Shown piece after piece: positions 24,052-33,947 of a stretch of DNA of 64,000 nucleotides. A program made the translations under genes and the position numbers. The notes beneath the pieces were generated by a model. That model did no database searches, was not told where the DNA came from, and saw only the letters and a program-made list of their open reading frames with translations. The stretch's first letter is position 1; every line of letters begins with the position of its first letter. The stretch is from JASHPR01 sp963833885 (GTDB taxonomy: Bacteria; Actinomycetota; Actinomycetes; Streptosporangiales; Streptosporangiaceae), in contig CAWHZU010000001.1 in NCBI GenBank assembly GCA_963833885.1, positions 62,001 to 126,000 of the forward strand, written 5' to 3'.

Positions 24052-26802
24052 ATCAGGCCGGGCAGCTCGGAACGGGCCGCGACGCCAAGCTTCGGGTACG
24101 CCTTGTACAGGTGGTAGCCCACGGTCCGCGGGCTGAGGAACAGCTGCGCCGCGATGTCGCGGTTGGACAGCCCCTGCGCGGCCAGCCGGACGATCTGCAG
24201 CTCCTGCGGGGTGAGCTGGCCCAGCGCACCCGGTCCGGGGCTCTGCGGCATGACCACGCCGGTCGCGCGGAGCTCGCTGGCGGCCCGGCCGCTCCACGGC
24301 TCGGCGCCGAGGCGGTCGAAGATCTCCAGGGCGGCGCGGAGCTGGGTTCGCGCGTCGGTCTTGCGCCGCGCTCTGCGTAGCCATTCCCCGTAGAGGCTTT
24401 GCGTTCGGGCCCGTTCAAAGGGCCGGTCCTCGCGCTGATGCGCCTCCAGCGCCGCAGCGTACAGGCTCTCGGCCTCAGCGTCGGGTGCCAGCAGCGCCCG
24501 GCAGCGCAGGACCAGCGCGTCAATCCAGGACTGGCCGGCCCGCGCGCCCCATTGTTCGAACCGCCGCAACGGCTTGGCCGCCCGGTCGGGCTCGCCGATC
24601 CTGACCGCGGCCTCGACGAGGTCCGGGGCGCTGCGCATGACCGACACGTGGTGCTGCGTCGGGCCCTCGGCGAGCGTCTCCAGCCGGCCGAGCGCCGCTT
24701 CCACCCGGCCCCCGCCGAGGTCGAGCAGGCCGAGCGACCAGTGCCCCCAGGGGCTGCCGGGCGCGACGTTGCCCGCCGTGGCGGCGGTCATCGCTTCGTC
24801 GGCGAGCTTGTGGCACTGCGCCTCGTCGCCCGCCGCCGCGGCCAGGTACGCGAGCAGCCCGCTGACCTGGCTCACCCAGTGCCACTGGCCGCTGTCGCTC
24901 GCGACCTGCACCGCCTCGGCCGCGGTCGCCAGCGCGTCCCGGTGCCGGCCGTGAAACAGCTCGCCCTCGGCCAGGAAGAACAGGATCGTCGGTAGCAGGC
25001 CGATCCGGCCCTGCCCGCGCGCCTCGGCGGCCAGTGTCGCGGCGGTCTCGTAGGTCTGCGCGTCCTGGCCGGCGATCAGGCCGGCCCCGCACACCTGGAC
25101 CAGGTCCAGCGGGGCGTCGGCCCCGGCCCGGCGGGCCCGGGCGACCACGTCGGTCAGCGCGGGCACCCCTTCCGCCCGCCAGCCGAACAGCGTGCCGAGC
25201 GTCGCGGCGAGATAAGCAGCCACCGGCTGCATCGGCTCGCCGTCCGGAATCCGCAGCGCGGTGAGCCGCGGCCACGTCCGCCAGCTCCGGCTCGCCGATG
25301 TACCAGGCGGTGTGGAAGGCCTGGACCAGGATCCGGGCAGCCAGCGCCGGGCTGGTCCCGGCGAGCAGGTCCGCGCCCTCGAGCAGCAGCCGGTGCGCGC
25401 CCCGGAACGAACCCTCGCCGAAGTCGGCGAGGGCCCGCACGTGCAGCAACCCGGCCCGGAGCATGGCGTCGCCCGCGTCGGGTTCGGCCCGGGCGGCGAG
25501 CGCGCGGGCCCGGGTGAGGTCGCCCGACTCGGCGGCTGCCTCGGCCGCGATCGTCAGCCTGCGTGCCCGCGCCGCCGGGTCGGCGCTCAGCTCGGCGGCA
25601 CGCGCGCTGGCGGCGGCGGCAGCCGCGTACCCGCCGCGCTCCGCTGCCTGCTCGGCGGCCCGGTCGAGACCGGCGGCGATCTGCTCGTCCGGCTCGGCGG
25701 CACCAGCGGCGCGATGCCAGGCGCGGCGCCCGGCGTCGTCGCTGCCCTCGCGCCCCTCCATCGCGTCGGCGAGCGCCCGGTGCACTGCCAGCCGCTGGCC
25801 GAGCGGCGCCTCCTGGTAGACCGCCGCCCGGATCAGCGGGTGCCGGAACGCGAGCGACTGCCCAGCCTGCCGGATCAGCCCGGCCCGCTCGGCCGGCGCG
25901 AGGTCGGCGGCGTCCGCGCCGAGCGCCTCTCCGGCGCGCAGCACCAGGCTCGCCTCGCCCACATCGTCGGCCGCGGCGACCAGCAGCAGCAACCGGGAAG
26001 CGTCGGGCAGCCTGGCCGCCTGGCCGCTGAACGCCGCGAGCAGCCGGCCGGTCAGCGCGAGCTCACCGGGATCTCCGGCGGCGGGGGCCGCAGCGGTGGG
26101 GAGCTCGATCAGCGCCAGCGGATTGCCCTGCGCCTCGGCCAGGATCCGGTAGCGCAGCGCCGCTGCCAGGTCGGCGGGCTGGGCGTCGAGGAGCGCCGCC
26201 GCCGCTTCCGGCGGCAGCCCGGCGAGCCGCAGCTCGGGCAGGCCCTGCGCGGAGAACCTGCCCTCGCCGTCCCGGGCCGCCATGATCAGCGCGATGCCGT
26301 CCTCGCCGAGCCGGCGCGCGGCGAACGCCAGCGCCGCCGCTGACGAGCCGTCCAGCCAGTGCGCGTCGTCGACCAGGCACAGCAGCGGGCCCTCCCCGGC
26401 CAGCTCGGACAGCAGGGACAGCACCGCCATGCCGATCAGCAGCCGGTCGATGCCGCCCCGGGGGGACGACCCTGCCACATCCCCGGGCTCGCCGGGCAGG
26501 CCCGGGGCGAGCCCGAACGCACGCTTTAGCGCCTGGCGCTGTGGAACCACGAGCGCTCCGATCCGGTCCAGCGCCGGCCGCAGCAGCAGGTGCAGACCGG
26601 CGAACGGCAGCTCGGTCTCGGACTCGATGCCGGTGCCCCGGACCACCTGGAAGCCGCCGGCCGTCGCGGCGGCGTAGTCGAGCAGCGCGGTCTTGCCGAT
26701 GCCCGCGTCGCCCCGGAGCACCAGGACACCGCTGGTGCCCGCGCGGGCCGCTGCCAGCAGCCGGTCGATGGCCGCCTGCTCCGCCGCCCGGCCGTTCAGC
26801 AT
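24036..26802 (-). CDS. LuxR-family regulator with AAA ATPase domain (LAL type), one frameshift
   Basis: A large ATP-binding LuxR regulator (LAL/MalT-like), about 920 residues when repaired. The N-terminus holds the ATPase: Walker A GDAGIGKTALLDYA and Walker B LLCLVDDAHWLDG. TPR-like helices follow. The C-terminal HTH is LTPQELQIVRLAAQGLSNRD, then IAAQLFLSPRTVGYHLYKAYPKLG. The reading frame breaks near 25240-25260. Before it, HTAWYIGEPELADVAA is in one frame; after it, TALRIPDGEPMQPVAAYLAA continues in another. One extra base (or two missing) explains it. ATG at 26802 is preferred over GTG at 26811. Probably activates secondary metabolism or stress genes; its target is not evident, though the divergent SnoaL/exporter pair is a candidate. 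Confidence 0.85.
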
Positions 26803-26813
26803 GCACAGCACGC

Positions 26814-26864
26814 TACCTAAGTACGCCGTAACCGGGCCGCGGCGGGCGGGCTGAATTACCTAAG
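26814..26864. promoter_or_regulatory. Divergent promoter region with repeated TACCTAAG
   Basis: TACCTAAG occurs at 26814-26821 and 26857-26864 in the 146-base region between the LuxR gene and the SnoaL-like gene. Two identical 8-mers in one short intergenic region suggest binding sites for a shared regulator. Confidence 0.35.
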
Positions 26865-26948
26865 CGCGACAGATTCCGTCGTTCGTGATCGTCCGTAGCT
26901 TCTTGACCTGCACCAAGCATTCGCTCGCAGAGTCAGGAGGCTCCCGCA

Positions 26949-27314
26949 ATGACCGACTACCAGACGGTGATCGACCGGTACATCGCGACCTGGAACGAGA
27001 TCGACCCGCTGGCCCGGCGCGCCGCGGTCGACGGCCTGTGGGCCGAGGACGGCAGCTACACGGACCCGATCGCGGTCGCCGAGGGCCGCGCGGCCATCGA
27101 CGCCACGATCGCCGCCGCTGCGGCCCAGTTCCCCGGGCTGGTGCTGCGGCTCGGCGGGCCGGTCGACGGCCACCACAACCTGGCCCGGTTCAGCTGGCAC
27201 CTCGGCCCGGCCGGCGGCGAGCCCATCGTGATCGGGTTCGACGTTGCCGTCCTGGCCGGTGACCGGATCGAGAGCGTGCACGGCTTCCTCGACAAGGTTC
27301 CCGCGGCCGCCTGA
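26949..27314 (+). CDS. SnoaL-like (NTF2-fold) protein
   Basis: A 121-residue alpha-plus-beta-barrel protein of the SnoaL-like/NTF2 superfamily, which includes polyketide cyclases, limonene epoxide hydrolases and many small binding proteins. Visible pattern: YIATWNEIDPLARRAAVDGLWAEDGSYTDP (residues about 12-41), typical of this group, then GRAAIDATIAAAAAQFPGL and the strands LVLRLGG, ARFSWHLGP and GFDVAVLAGDRIESVHGFLD. AGGAGG lies 8 bases before the ATG. It precedes a DHA2 exporter by 43 bases and is probably in one operon with it; the role is unknown but could be modification or binding of the exported compound. Confidence 0.82.
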   Translation: MTDYQTVIDRYIATWNEIDPLARRAAVDGLWAEDGSYTDPIAVAEGRAAIDATIAAAAAQFPGLVLRLGGPVDGHHNLARFSWHLGPAGGEPIVIGFDVAVLAGDRIESVHGFLDKVPAAA

Positions 27315-27357
27315 GCGGCCACTCAGTTAAAAGAACACTGCGCAACAGGAGCAACAG

Positions 27358-28776
27358 ATGACCGAGACCACCCTGGCCGCGCAGGCCAGCGACACAGCCG
27401 CGGAGCGGCCGCACCGGGCCCTGCTGCCGGTCGTGCTGACCGCGGCATTCATGATCACGCTCGACTTCTTCATCGTGAACGTGGCCATCCCCTCACTGCA
27501 GCGCGAGCTGCACGCCGGCGCCGCGGCCATCCAGTGGGTGGTCGCCGGGTTCGGCCTGGCCGTGGCCGCTGTCCTGATCACCGCGAGCCGGCTGGGCGAC
27601 GCGTTCGGCCGGCGGCGGGTGTTCACCGTCGGCCTCGTCCTGTTCACCATTACGTCGGCGGCCTGCGGCCTGGCGCCCACGGCCGGCCTGCTGATCGCGG
27701 GCCGGGTGCTGCAGGGCATTTCCGCCGGGCTGATGACGCCGCAGGTTCTGGCGATCCTGCGAACCAGCTACTCGGGCCAGGCCCAGGCCAGGGCGTTCAG
27801 CATGTTCGGGCTGAGCCTGGGCATCGGCGCGGTGTCCGGCCAGCTCATCGGCGGCCTGCTGATCAGGGCGGATGTGCTCGGACTCGACTGGCGGACCTGC
27901 TTCCTGATCAACGTGCCGGTCGGCGCGGCCGCGGTGGCGCTGACCCCGCGGGTGGTGCCCGAGTCCCGCGGGCCAGCCCGCGCCGCGCTGGGCATCCCTG
28001 GCATGGTGATCGCGAGCGTGGCCCTGGTCGCGATCGTGCTGCCGCTGATCCAGGGCCGCCAGGCGGGCTGGCCGGCCTGGACCTGGCCCTGCCTGGCAGG
28101 CGGGTGCGTGCTGCTTGCCGCATTCGCGTGGTACCAGCACCGGGTCGCCGCGCGCGGCGGGACGCCGCTGATCGATCCTGCGCTGTTCCGGGAGCGGGCG
28201 TTCACTGGCGGGCTGCTCGCGCAGCTTGTGTTCTGGACCGGCCAGGCGTCGTTCTTCCTCATCCTCGCGCTCTACCTGCAGGAGGGCCGCGAGCTGACCG
28301 CGCTCGCCTCGGGCGTCGTGTTCACCGCGATCGGCGCCGGCTACCTGGTCACGTCCAGCACCGCGCATCACCTGGCCCGCCTTCTCGGCCGCCAGGTGAT
28401 CGCCGTCGGCGCCGTGATCATGGCGGCCGGGCTCGCGCTGCTGTGGGCGGGCGCCGCAGGCGAAGCGGGCGTGGGCTGGCTGGTTCCCGGCCTGCTCGTC
28501 GACGGCCTCGGGATGGGCATGGTGCTCGCACCGCTCGCGGTCACCGTGCTGGCCCGGGTCTCGCCGCAGCACGCGGGCCCGGCCGCCGGGGTGCTGTCAA
28601 CCGTGCAGCAGGTCGGCAACGCCCTGGGCGTGGCGCTGCTCGGGATCGTGTTCTATGGGGCGCTCGGCGGCGGTGTGCCGCACGCGTTCCGCGGCTGCCT
28701 TATCTTCCTCATCGTCGTCGAACTCGTCCTCGCCGGGCTGGTTCAGCTGCTGCCTAAGGACCCCGCCGGCGCCTAA
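27358..28776 (+). CDS. MFS drug exporter, DHA2 (EmrB/QacA) type
   Basis: A 472-residue proton-driven exporter with 14 expected membrane helices. Family motifs are clear: LDFFIVNVAIPSLQRELHA in helix 1 (the D-x-x-x-V-N-V-A-L-P motif C equivalent), IQWVVAGFGLAVAAVLITASRLGD, and motif A GRRRVFTVGL. Motif C follows as GLSLGIGAVSGQLIGGLL, then WRTCFLINVPVGA and RGPARAALGIPGM. The C-terminal half contains the PAAGVLSTVQQVGNALGVALLG segment of DHA2 proteins. Preceded by a SnoaL-like gene and divergent from a LuxR regulator, it is likely an antibiotic or metabolite efflux pump. Confidence 0.93.
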   Translation: MTETTLAAQASDTAAERPHRALLPVVLTAAFMITLDFFIVNVAIPSLQRELHAGAAAIQWVVAGFGLAVAAVLITASRLGDAFGRRRVFTVGLVLFTITSAACGLAPTAGLLIAGRVLQGISAGLMTPQVLAILRTSYSGQAQARAFSMFGLSLGIGAVSGQLIGGLLIRADVLGLDWRTCFLINVPVGAAAVALTPRVVPESRGPARAALGIPGMVIASVALVAIVLPLIQGRQAGWPAWTWPCLAGGCVLLAAFAWYQHRVAARGGTPLIDPALFRERAFTGGLLAQLVFWTGQASFFLILALYLQEGRELTALASGVVFTAIGAGYLVTSSTAHHLARLLGRQVIAVGAVIMAAGLALLWAGAAGEAGVGWLVPGLLVDGLGMGMVLAPLAVTVLARVSPQHAGPAAGVLSTVQQVGNALGVALLGIVFYGALGGGVPHAFRGCLIFLIVVELVLAGLVQLLPKDPAGA

Positions 28777-28897
28777 GGAGGCGGATAGGCCTAGGCCGGA
28801 GCAGAAGATAAGGAAGTTGCCCGATGCCCGGATCCCGGCCTTACGGCGAACCTCGATGGTGACGGGTCAGGAAGGCCCGGACATCGAGGAGGACGAG

Positions 28898-29185
28898 ATG
28901 TATTCGATCATCACGGCTCTGGGTGCCGAGCGGATCCGGGAATGGCACGAGCAGGCGGCCAGGGACCAGCTGGTGAACGAGGCGCGCCGGGCCAGCCGCG
29001 CGGCCGCCGCGGAAGCCAGGGCGCGGCGCGGGCACCGGTCAGCCCGGTGGGCCAGGCACACGCCGGCCCAGCGGGTCCCGGCCGACGCCACGCCGGACCA
29101 GTGGGCATCGGCGCTGACCATGGCCGGAGCTGCCGAGCGGGCCGGTGCCGATGACCGCGAGCCGGTTGGCGGCCGGGCCTCATGA
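28898..29185 (+). CDS. Small conserved helical protein, unknown function
   Basis: A 95-residue protein starting MYSIITALGAERIREWHEQA, a form seen at the start of many short actinomycete proteins that have no assigned function. The rest is Arg/Ala-rich and probably helical or disordered (residues about 25-60), with a polar tail. CGAGGAGGA at 28885-28893 is a strong ribosome site for ATG 28898; an in-frame ATG at 28857 has none as good. No membrane segment or motif is visible. A strong hairpin follows downstream and probably ends its message. Confidence 0.65.
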   Translation: MYSIITALGAERIREWHEQAARDQLVNEARRASRAAAAEARARRGHRSARWARHTPAQRVPADATPDQWASALTMAGAAERAGADDREPVGGRAS

Positions 29186-29222
29186 GATGAGAGCCGCAGC
29201 AGCACCCGGAGAGAGCCTGGCC

Positions 29223-29261
29223 GTTGCCCCGGGCGGCGGATCACCGCCGTCCCGGGGCAAC
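29223..29261 (+). terminator. Very strong hairpin upstream of LuxR gene
   Basis: A 17-bp stem with one bulged T: 29223-29239 pairs with 29244-29249 and 29251-29261 around a 4-nt loop. It ends 24 bases before the LuxR-type ATG at 29286. It can terminate the small upstream gene, but if the regulator promoter lies further upstream it would also sit in that leader. Confidence 0.65.
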
Positions 29262-29285
29262 GCCGCGTCCTGGCATGCTGAGGAC

Positions 29286-32282
29286 ATGGCCCCGCGCGCA
29301 ACCAGCCCCGTCCTTGTGGGGCGCGCCCATCAGCTTGCGGTGCTCGAGGCTGCGCTCGGCCCGTCGCGGCACGGTGGCCCCTCGGTCGTGCTGCTCGGCG
29401 GCGAGGCGGGCGTGGGAAAGTCCCGCCTGATGAGCGAGTTCGCGGCGCGGGCCGGCGCGGCCGGGGCGCGGATACTGACCGGCGGCTGCGTGGAACTCGG
29501 CGCCGACGGCCTGCCGTTCGCGCCGTTCACCGCAGTGCTGCGGGAGCTCGTGCGCGACCTCGGACCCGACGGGGTGGCCGCGCTGCTGCCCGGCGGGGTT
29601 ACCCATGACCTCGCCCGGCTGCTGCCGGAGTTCGGTTCGGCGGACGGCGACTTCGGCGACATCGTGGCCAGGGTCCGGCTGTTCGAGCAGATGCTCGCGC
29701 TGCTGGAGCGCCTGGCCGATGACGGGCCGGTGGTCCTGCTGATCGAGGACGCGCACTGGGCCGACCGTTCCAGCAGAGACCTGCTGGCTTTCCTCGTCGG
29801 CCGCCAGCAGGTGCTGGACGGCGTGCTGATCGTCGTCACCTACCGCTCCGACGAGATGCACCGCACCCACCCGCTGCGGCCGCTGCTGGCCGAGCTCGCC
29901 CGGCTCGCCTGGGTGGAGCGGATGGACCTGCCCCGGCTGGACCGGCTGCAAGCCGACGAGCTGGTGGCCCGGATCCTCGGCCGCGAGCCCGAGCCGTCGC
30001 TCGCCGACCGGGTGTATTCGCGTGCCGACGGCAACCCGCTGTTCGTCGAGGAGCTGCTGTGCGACTGCGATGGCGGCACGCTCTCGGTCCTGCCCGAGTC
30101 CCTGCGCGAGCTGCTACTGGCCGCGGTGCGGCGGCTGCCCGAGGAGACCCAGGAGGTGCTGAGGGCGGCCAGCGCGGGCGGGCAGCGCGTGGGGCACGGC
30201 CTACTCGCCGCGGCCACCGGCCTGGACGACGACGAGCTGTCCCGCGCGCTGCGGCCCGCGGTGGCTGCGAACGTCCTGATCGCCGACGCGGACGGGTACG
30301 CGTTCCGGCACGGCCTGATCAGGGAGGCGATGGTCGACGACCTGCTGCCGGGCGACCACACCCGGCTGCACACCCGGTTCGCCGCGGCGCTGCGGGACGA
30401 TCCAGGGCTGGTCCCGCCGGGCCGGGCCATGATCGAGCAGGCGCAGCACTGGTACGCGGCGCACGACACAGTCGAGGCGCTGGTCAGCTGCTGGCGCGCG
30501 TCCATGCCGACGGGCCGCGCGCTCGCGTACGCCGAGCAGCTCACGCTGCTCGGCCGGGTCCTCGAGCTGTGGGACAAGGTGCCGGACGCCGAGCAGCGGA
30601 TCGGCGTCAGCCACCTGAGCGTGCTCGAGATGTCCGCCCGGGTCGCGGGGATGGACGGGGACAACGACCGGAGCGCCGCGTTCGCGACCGCCGCGCTGAA
30701 CGAGGTGGATCCGGCCGCCGAGCCGGCCAGAGCGGCGCTGCTGCTCGAGACCCGGGCGCTGGCGCGCCGCTACGGCAGCAGCACGGCCGACCTGCGCGCC
30801 GACCTGCAGGCAGCGCTTGACCTCGTGCCGCCAGGGGTGGCCGACGCCGCGCGTGCGCGGGTGTTGTTCTCCATGGCCAGGCATGTTCTGCCGCCGTACG
30901 GTCCGGAGCCGGCCGCGGCGCTCGAGGAGGCGCTGCGGCTGGCGCGGCGGGCTGGGCACCTCGCCACGGAGGCGGCGGCGCTGCACGGACTGGCGGAGTT
31001 CGTGTCCAGGGACGGTGACGACCAGGCCGCCCTCGAGATGCTGCGCCAGGCACGCGCGATCGCCGCGAGCGCCCGGGCATACGAACCGCTACTCGGTGCG
31101 GTGATCAACGAATCCCACGTGCTCGAGGGGATGGGCGAGCATGAGCAGGCCGCCGAGGTGGCGCGGGCTGGCATCGCCAGCGCCGAGGACTACGGCCTCG
31201 CCCGGTCGTCCGGCACGTTCCTGGCGATCAACGTGGCCGAGCCGCTTGCCGCGCTCGGCCGGTGGGACGAGGCCGCCGAGGTGATCGAGCACGCGCTCGC
31301 GTTGTCCCCGACTCGGCCCACCAACCGGGTCGGGCTGCGGCAGCTGGCCGGCGAACTCGCACTGCGGCGCGGTGACCTGGCCGCCGCCGCCGACTCGGCG
31401 GCGCTCGGCAGGGCCGCGCTCGCCAGCATCGGGCACGGGCGCCTCGGCCAGTACTCCATACCGGTGGCCAGGCTGGACATTGAGCTGCTGCTGGCCGAAG
31501 GGAAACCGGCGGACGCGCTGGCCGCCGCCGACGATGCCGTCGGTCGCATCGACCTGGCGCTCGACCCCCGTTTCGCGTGGGCGCTGCTCGCAGTCGCGGC
31601 GACTGTGGCTGGCGCGGCCGTCCGGGTCCGCCGCACCAACGCTGCGCTGGCCGGGCGGGCGGCCGATCTGCTCGTGCGGCTGCACGCGCTGGCCGGCACC
31701 ATGCCGGCCCGTGGCCCGGTTCAGCAGGCGGACCGGCTGACATTCCGCGCCGAAGCGCTCCGCGCGGCCGCGGCCGCCCCAGGCGACGAGACACCGGCCG
31801 CGCAGATCCTGGCCGCCTTTGACGCGGCCGCCGCGGCCTGGGAAGGCGACGGCCAGCCCTATCCGCTGGCCGTCGCGCTGCTGCGCGGCGCGGAAGCCGC
31901 GCTGGCCGCGGGGGACCGCGACGGAGCGGCCGCCCGGCTGCGGCGGGCGGCCGATCTCGCTGGCGGCCTTGGCGCGCGGCCGCTGGCAAAGGAGATCGAG
32001 GCGCTGGCCGCCAGCGCCAGAATCCGGGCGGACGGCGGGCAGGCCGGCCACAAGGTGGTCGCGGCGACGCCGCTGGGCCTGACCGCCAGGGAGTTCGAGG
32101 TGCTGCGGCTGGTCGCCGACGGCCGGTCGAACCCGGAGATCGCCGCGCGGCTGTTCATCTCCGCCAAGACCGCCAGCGTGCACGTGTCGAACATCATGGG
32201 CAAGATCGGCGTCGCCAGCCGCGGCGAGGCGGCCGCCGCCGCGCACCGGCTGCACCTGTTCGACGCGGTCCCGACGCCGTAG
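29286..32282 (+). CDS. LuxR-family regulator with AAA ATPase domain (LAL type)
   Basis: An intact 998-residue LAL-type regulator. The ATPase domain has VLVGRAHQLAVLEAAL, Walker A GGEAGVGKSRLMSEFA (residues about 38-53) and Walker B VVLLIEDAHWADRSSRDLLA (about 150-169). The middle (about 400-900) is built of TPR-like helical pairs. The C-terminal HTH is LTAREFEVLRLVADGRSNPE, then IAARLFISAKTASVHVSNIM. Proteins of this type sense a ligand or partner through the helical part and activate genes, often for secondary metabolism. No obvious target lies beside it; its stop is TAG at 32280-32282, and a strong hairpin follows. Confidence 0.9.
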   Translation: MAPRATSPVLVGRAHQLAVLEAALGPSRHGGPSVVLLGGEAGVGKSRLMSEFAARAGAAGARILTGGCVELGADGLPFAPFTAVLRELVRDLGPDGVAALLPGGVTHDLARLLPEFGSADGDFGDIVARVRLFEQMLALLERLADDGPVVLLIEDAHWADRSSRDLLAFLVGRQQVLDGVLIVVTYRSDEMHRTHPLRPLLAELARLAWVERMDLPRLDRLQADELVARILGREPEPSLADRVYSRADGNPLFVEELLCDCDGGTLSVLPESLRELLLAAVRRLPEETQEVLRAASAGGQRVGHGLLAAATGLDDDELSRALRPAVAANVLIADADGYAFRHGLIREAMVDDLLPGDHTRLHTRFAAALRDDPGLVPPGRAMIEQAQHWYAAHDTVEALVSCWRASMPTGRALAYAEQLTLLGRVLELWDKVPDAEQRIGVSHLSVLEMSARVAGMDGDNDRSAAFATAALNEVDPAAEPARAALLLETRALARRYGSSTADLRADLQAALDLVPPGVADAARARVLFSMARHVLPPYGPEPAAALEEALRLARRAGHLATEAAALHGLAEFVSRDGDDQAALEMLRQARAIAASARAYEPLLGAVINESHVLEGMGEHEQAAEVARAGIASAEDYGLARSSGTFLAINVAEPLAALGRWDEAAEVIEHALALSPTRPTNRVGLRQLAGELALRRGDLAAAADSAALGRAALASIGHGRLGQYSIPVARLDIELLLAEGKPADALAAADDAVGRIDLALDPRFAWALLAVAATVAGAAVRVRRTNAALAGRAADLLVRLHALAGTMPARGPVQQADRLTFRAEALRAAAAAPGDETPAAQILAAFDAAAAAWEGDGQPYPLAVALLRGAEAALAAGDRDGAAARLRRAADLAGGLGARPLAKEIEALAASARIRADGGQAGHKVVAATPLGLTAREFEVLRLVADGRSNPEIAARLFISAKTASVHVSNIMGKIGVASRGEAAAAAHRLHLFDAVPTP

Positions 32283-32351
32283 TCGGCGTCGGGTGTCCGC
32301 TGGTGTCGGCGCCGTAGCCGGGTGTCCCCTGGCGCCGCCGCCGCGGGGTGT

Positions 32352-32386
32352 CCCCTGGCCGCGACCGCACGGGCCGCGGCCAGGGG
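32352..32386. terminator. Bidirectional terminator between LuxR and S53 protease
   Basis: A perfect 12-bp GC stem (32352-32363 with 32375-32386) with an 11-nt loop lies between two converging genes. The preceding 50 bases contain GGTGTCCCCTGG twice. Confidence 0.6.
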
Positions 32387-32394
32387 GCATTCGG

Positions 32395-33804
32395 CTATCT
32401 GCCGCCGGCCGCCCGGGCCAGCTCGGGGACGAACAGGGCCGCGTTGACCGTGCCCACGCCCGAGGCCAGGTCGTAACCCCGGCCCGCGCTGTAACCCTGA
32501 ACCGTGTAGAGCGTGCCGTTCTGGGTGAACCCCACCGTGTTGTTGCCGTGGGTGACGTCGACCAGGCCGGGCGCGCGCTCGGCCGACAGCGCGTAGAGCG
32601 CCGGGTTGATGAAGCCGACCGAGTGACCGGCCACCTGGTCGGTCAGCGCCACGATCCCGGCGAACAGCGGGCTCGCCTCGCTGGTGCCGCAGTCCACGTA
32701 CCAGCCGGCGGCCTCGCCGCCGAAGCTCTGGTAGGTGTCCACCAGGCCGGAGCAGGCGCCGCTCATCGCGACGTCCGGCACCCCGCGGCTGCGGCCGACG
32801 ACGTTGGCCACGCCGTTCTGGTACCACGGCCGGGAGAACACCGAGGACTTCCCGCCGCCGGTGGCGAGGGGATTCGGGCCGGCGTCGCCGAAGAAGACCT
32901 CCTGCAGCGACGTGTTGTAGGTGTCGTTCCACACCTGGTCCGGCGCGGTCCGCTGTCCGCTGGCGTTCAGCGAGAGCTGGGTGCCGCCCACGCCGGTGAC
33001 CAGCGGGTCGCTGGCGGGCCAGCCGACCACCGGGTGGGTGTACAGCAGCGTTCCGGCCACGTTGGAGTAGTTGCTCGCCCCGGTGTCACCGGACGCAGCC
33101 AGCACGGTCACGTGGTGCACCAGCGCGTTGACGTAGGCGCTGCGCAGGTGCTGAATCGACGCGGCGCTCGGGAACGTCTGCTCGGTCGCGTCCAGGCTCT
33201 GGCTGATCACCTGGCCGAGGTGGTGGTTGATGACGTAGTTCTCGGCCTCGACGATCTGCGGGAAGCCGGCCACCCCCTCGGTCTCCGCCACCGGGGTCTC
33301 CACCAGCAGGATGTTGGCGCCGGGGGCGATGGTGTGCGACCACTCGACGTCGAGCGTGGTCTCCCCGGCCCAGCCGGTCATGGCGCTGTTGGTCGGGTCA
33401 TACGGGGGCACGGCCCCGGCCGGCTGGATGATCTTGAAGGATGGCGGGGCTGGCAGCCCGAACTGGGTGTCAAAGGTGGCCAGGTCGGACTGGATCGTCG
33501 GGGACCCGAACGAGTCGACGATCACGATCGTCTCGCCCTTGCCGGTGATCCCGTGGCTGAACAATGGCTGCTCGTTGTACGCGGTCTGGATCTGTGGCGG
33601 GTCGTAGCAGGGAACGGTGAACGATGCCACGCAGTCGGCCTCGGTAGGCGGCTGGGTTTGTGAGGCCAGCTGGCTGCGGATCGAGGCGGGCTGGACGCCG
33701 ACCACTGCGGTCGCGGAGGCCGCAGCGGTCGCGGCCGCGGTGCAGAAACCGCTGACCAGGGCGATTGCTCCGAGTGCCGTTAAGTATGGGCTTCTTTTAA
33801 ACAA
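32395..33804 (-). CDS. Secreted S53 (sedolisin-type) serine peptidase without pro-domain
   Basis: A 469-residue secreted acid-type serine-carboxyl peptidase. A signal peptide is at residues about 1-30 (YLTALGAIALVSGFCTAAAT). The catalytic domain follows: GKGETIVIVDSFGSPTIQSD, then the Glu/Asp pair in WAGETTLDVEWSHTIAPGA, then LAASGDTGASNY (oxyanion Asp). The Ser is in VDCGTSEASPLFAGIVAL (about residue 383). The C-terminus HGNNTVG...GYDLASGVGTVN carries the calcium-site pattern. The usual ~170-residue activation pro-domain is missing; only about 50 residues lie between the signal peptide and the enzyme. The start codon is TTG at 33804 with GGAGG just upstream. Probably used to digest external protein. 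Confidence 0.9.
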   Translation of the reverse strand: MFKRSPYLTALGAIALVSGFCTAAATAAASATAVVGVQPASIRSQLASQTQPPTEADCVASFTVPCYDPPQIQTAYNEQPLFSHGITGKGETIVIVDSFGSPTIQSDLATFDTQFGLPAPPSFKIIQPAGAVPPYDPTNSAMTGWAGETTLDVEWSHTIAPGANILLVETPVAETEGVAGFPQIVEAENYVINHHLGQVISQSLDATEQTFPSAASIQHLRSAYVNALVHHVTVLAASGDTGASNYSNVAGTLLYTHPVVGWPASDPLVTGVGGTQLSLNASGQRTAPDQVWNDTYNTSLQEVFFGDAGPNPLATGGGKSSVFSRPWYQNGVANVVGRSRGVPDVAMSGACSGLVDTYQSFGGEAAGWYVDCGTSEASPLFAGIVALTDQVAGHSVGFINPALYALSAERAPGLVDVTHGNNTVGFTQNGTLYTVQGYSAGRGYDLASGVGTVNAALFVPELARAAGGR

Positions 33805-33947
33805 CTGCGACCTCCTTGTCGGATTCGCCTTGGAACGCTACACCGGGTCAGAGGTCTCGGCCAGACCCCGATGCAGGGCACGGCCCCGCGTTGTTGACCT
33901 GCGCCCCGTTGGTCCAGAGTTGACCTACGCCCTTACAGGAGGCAGAG

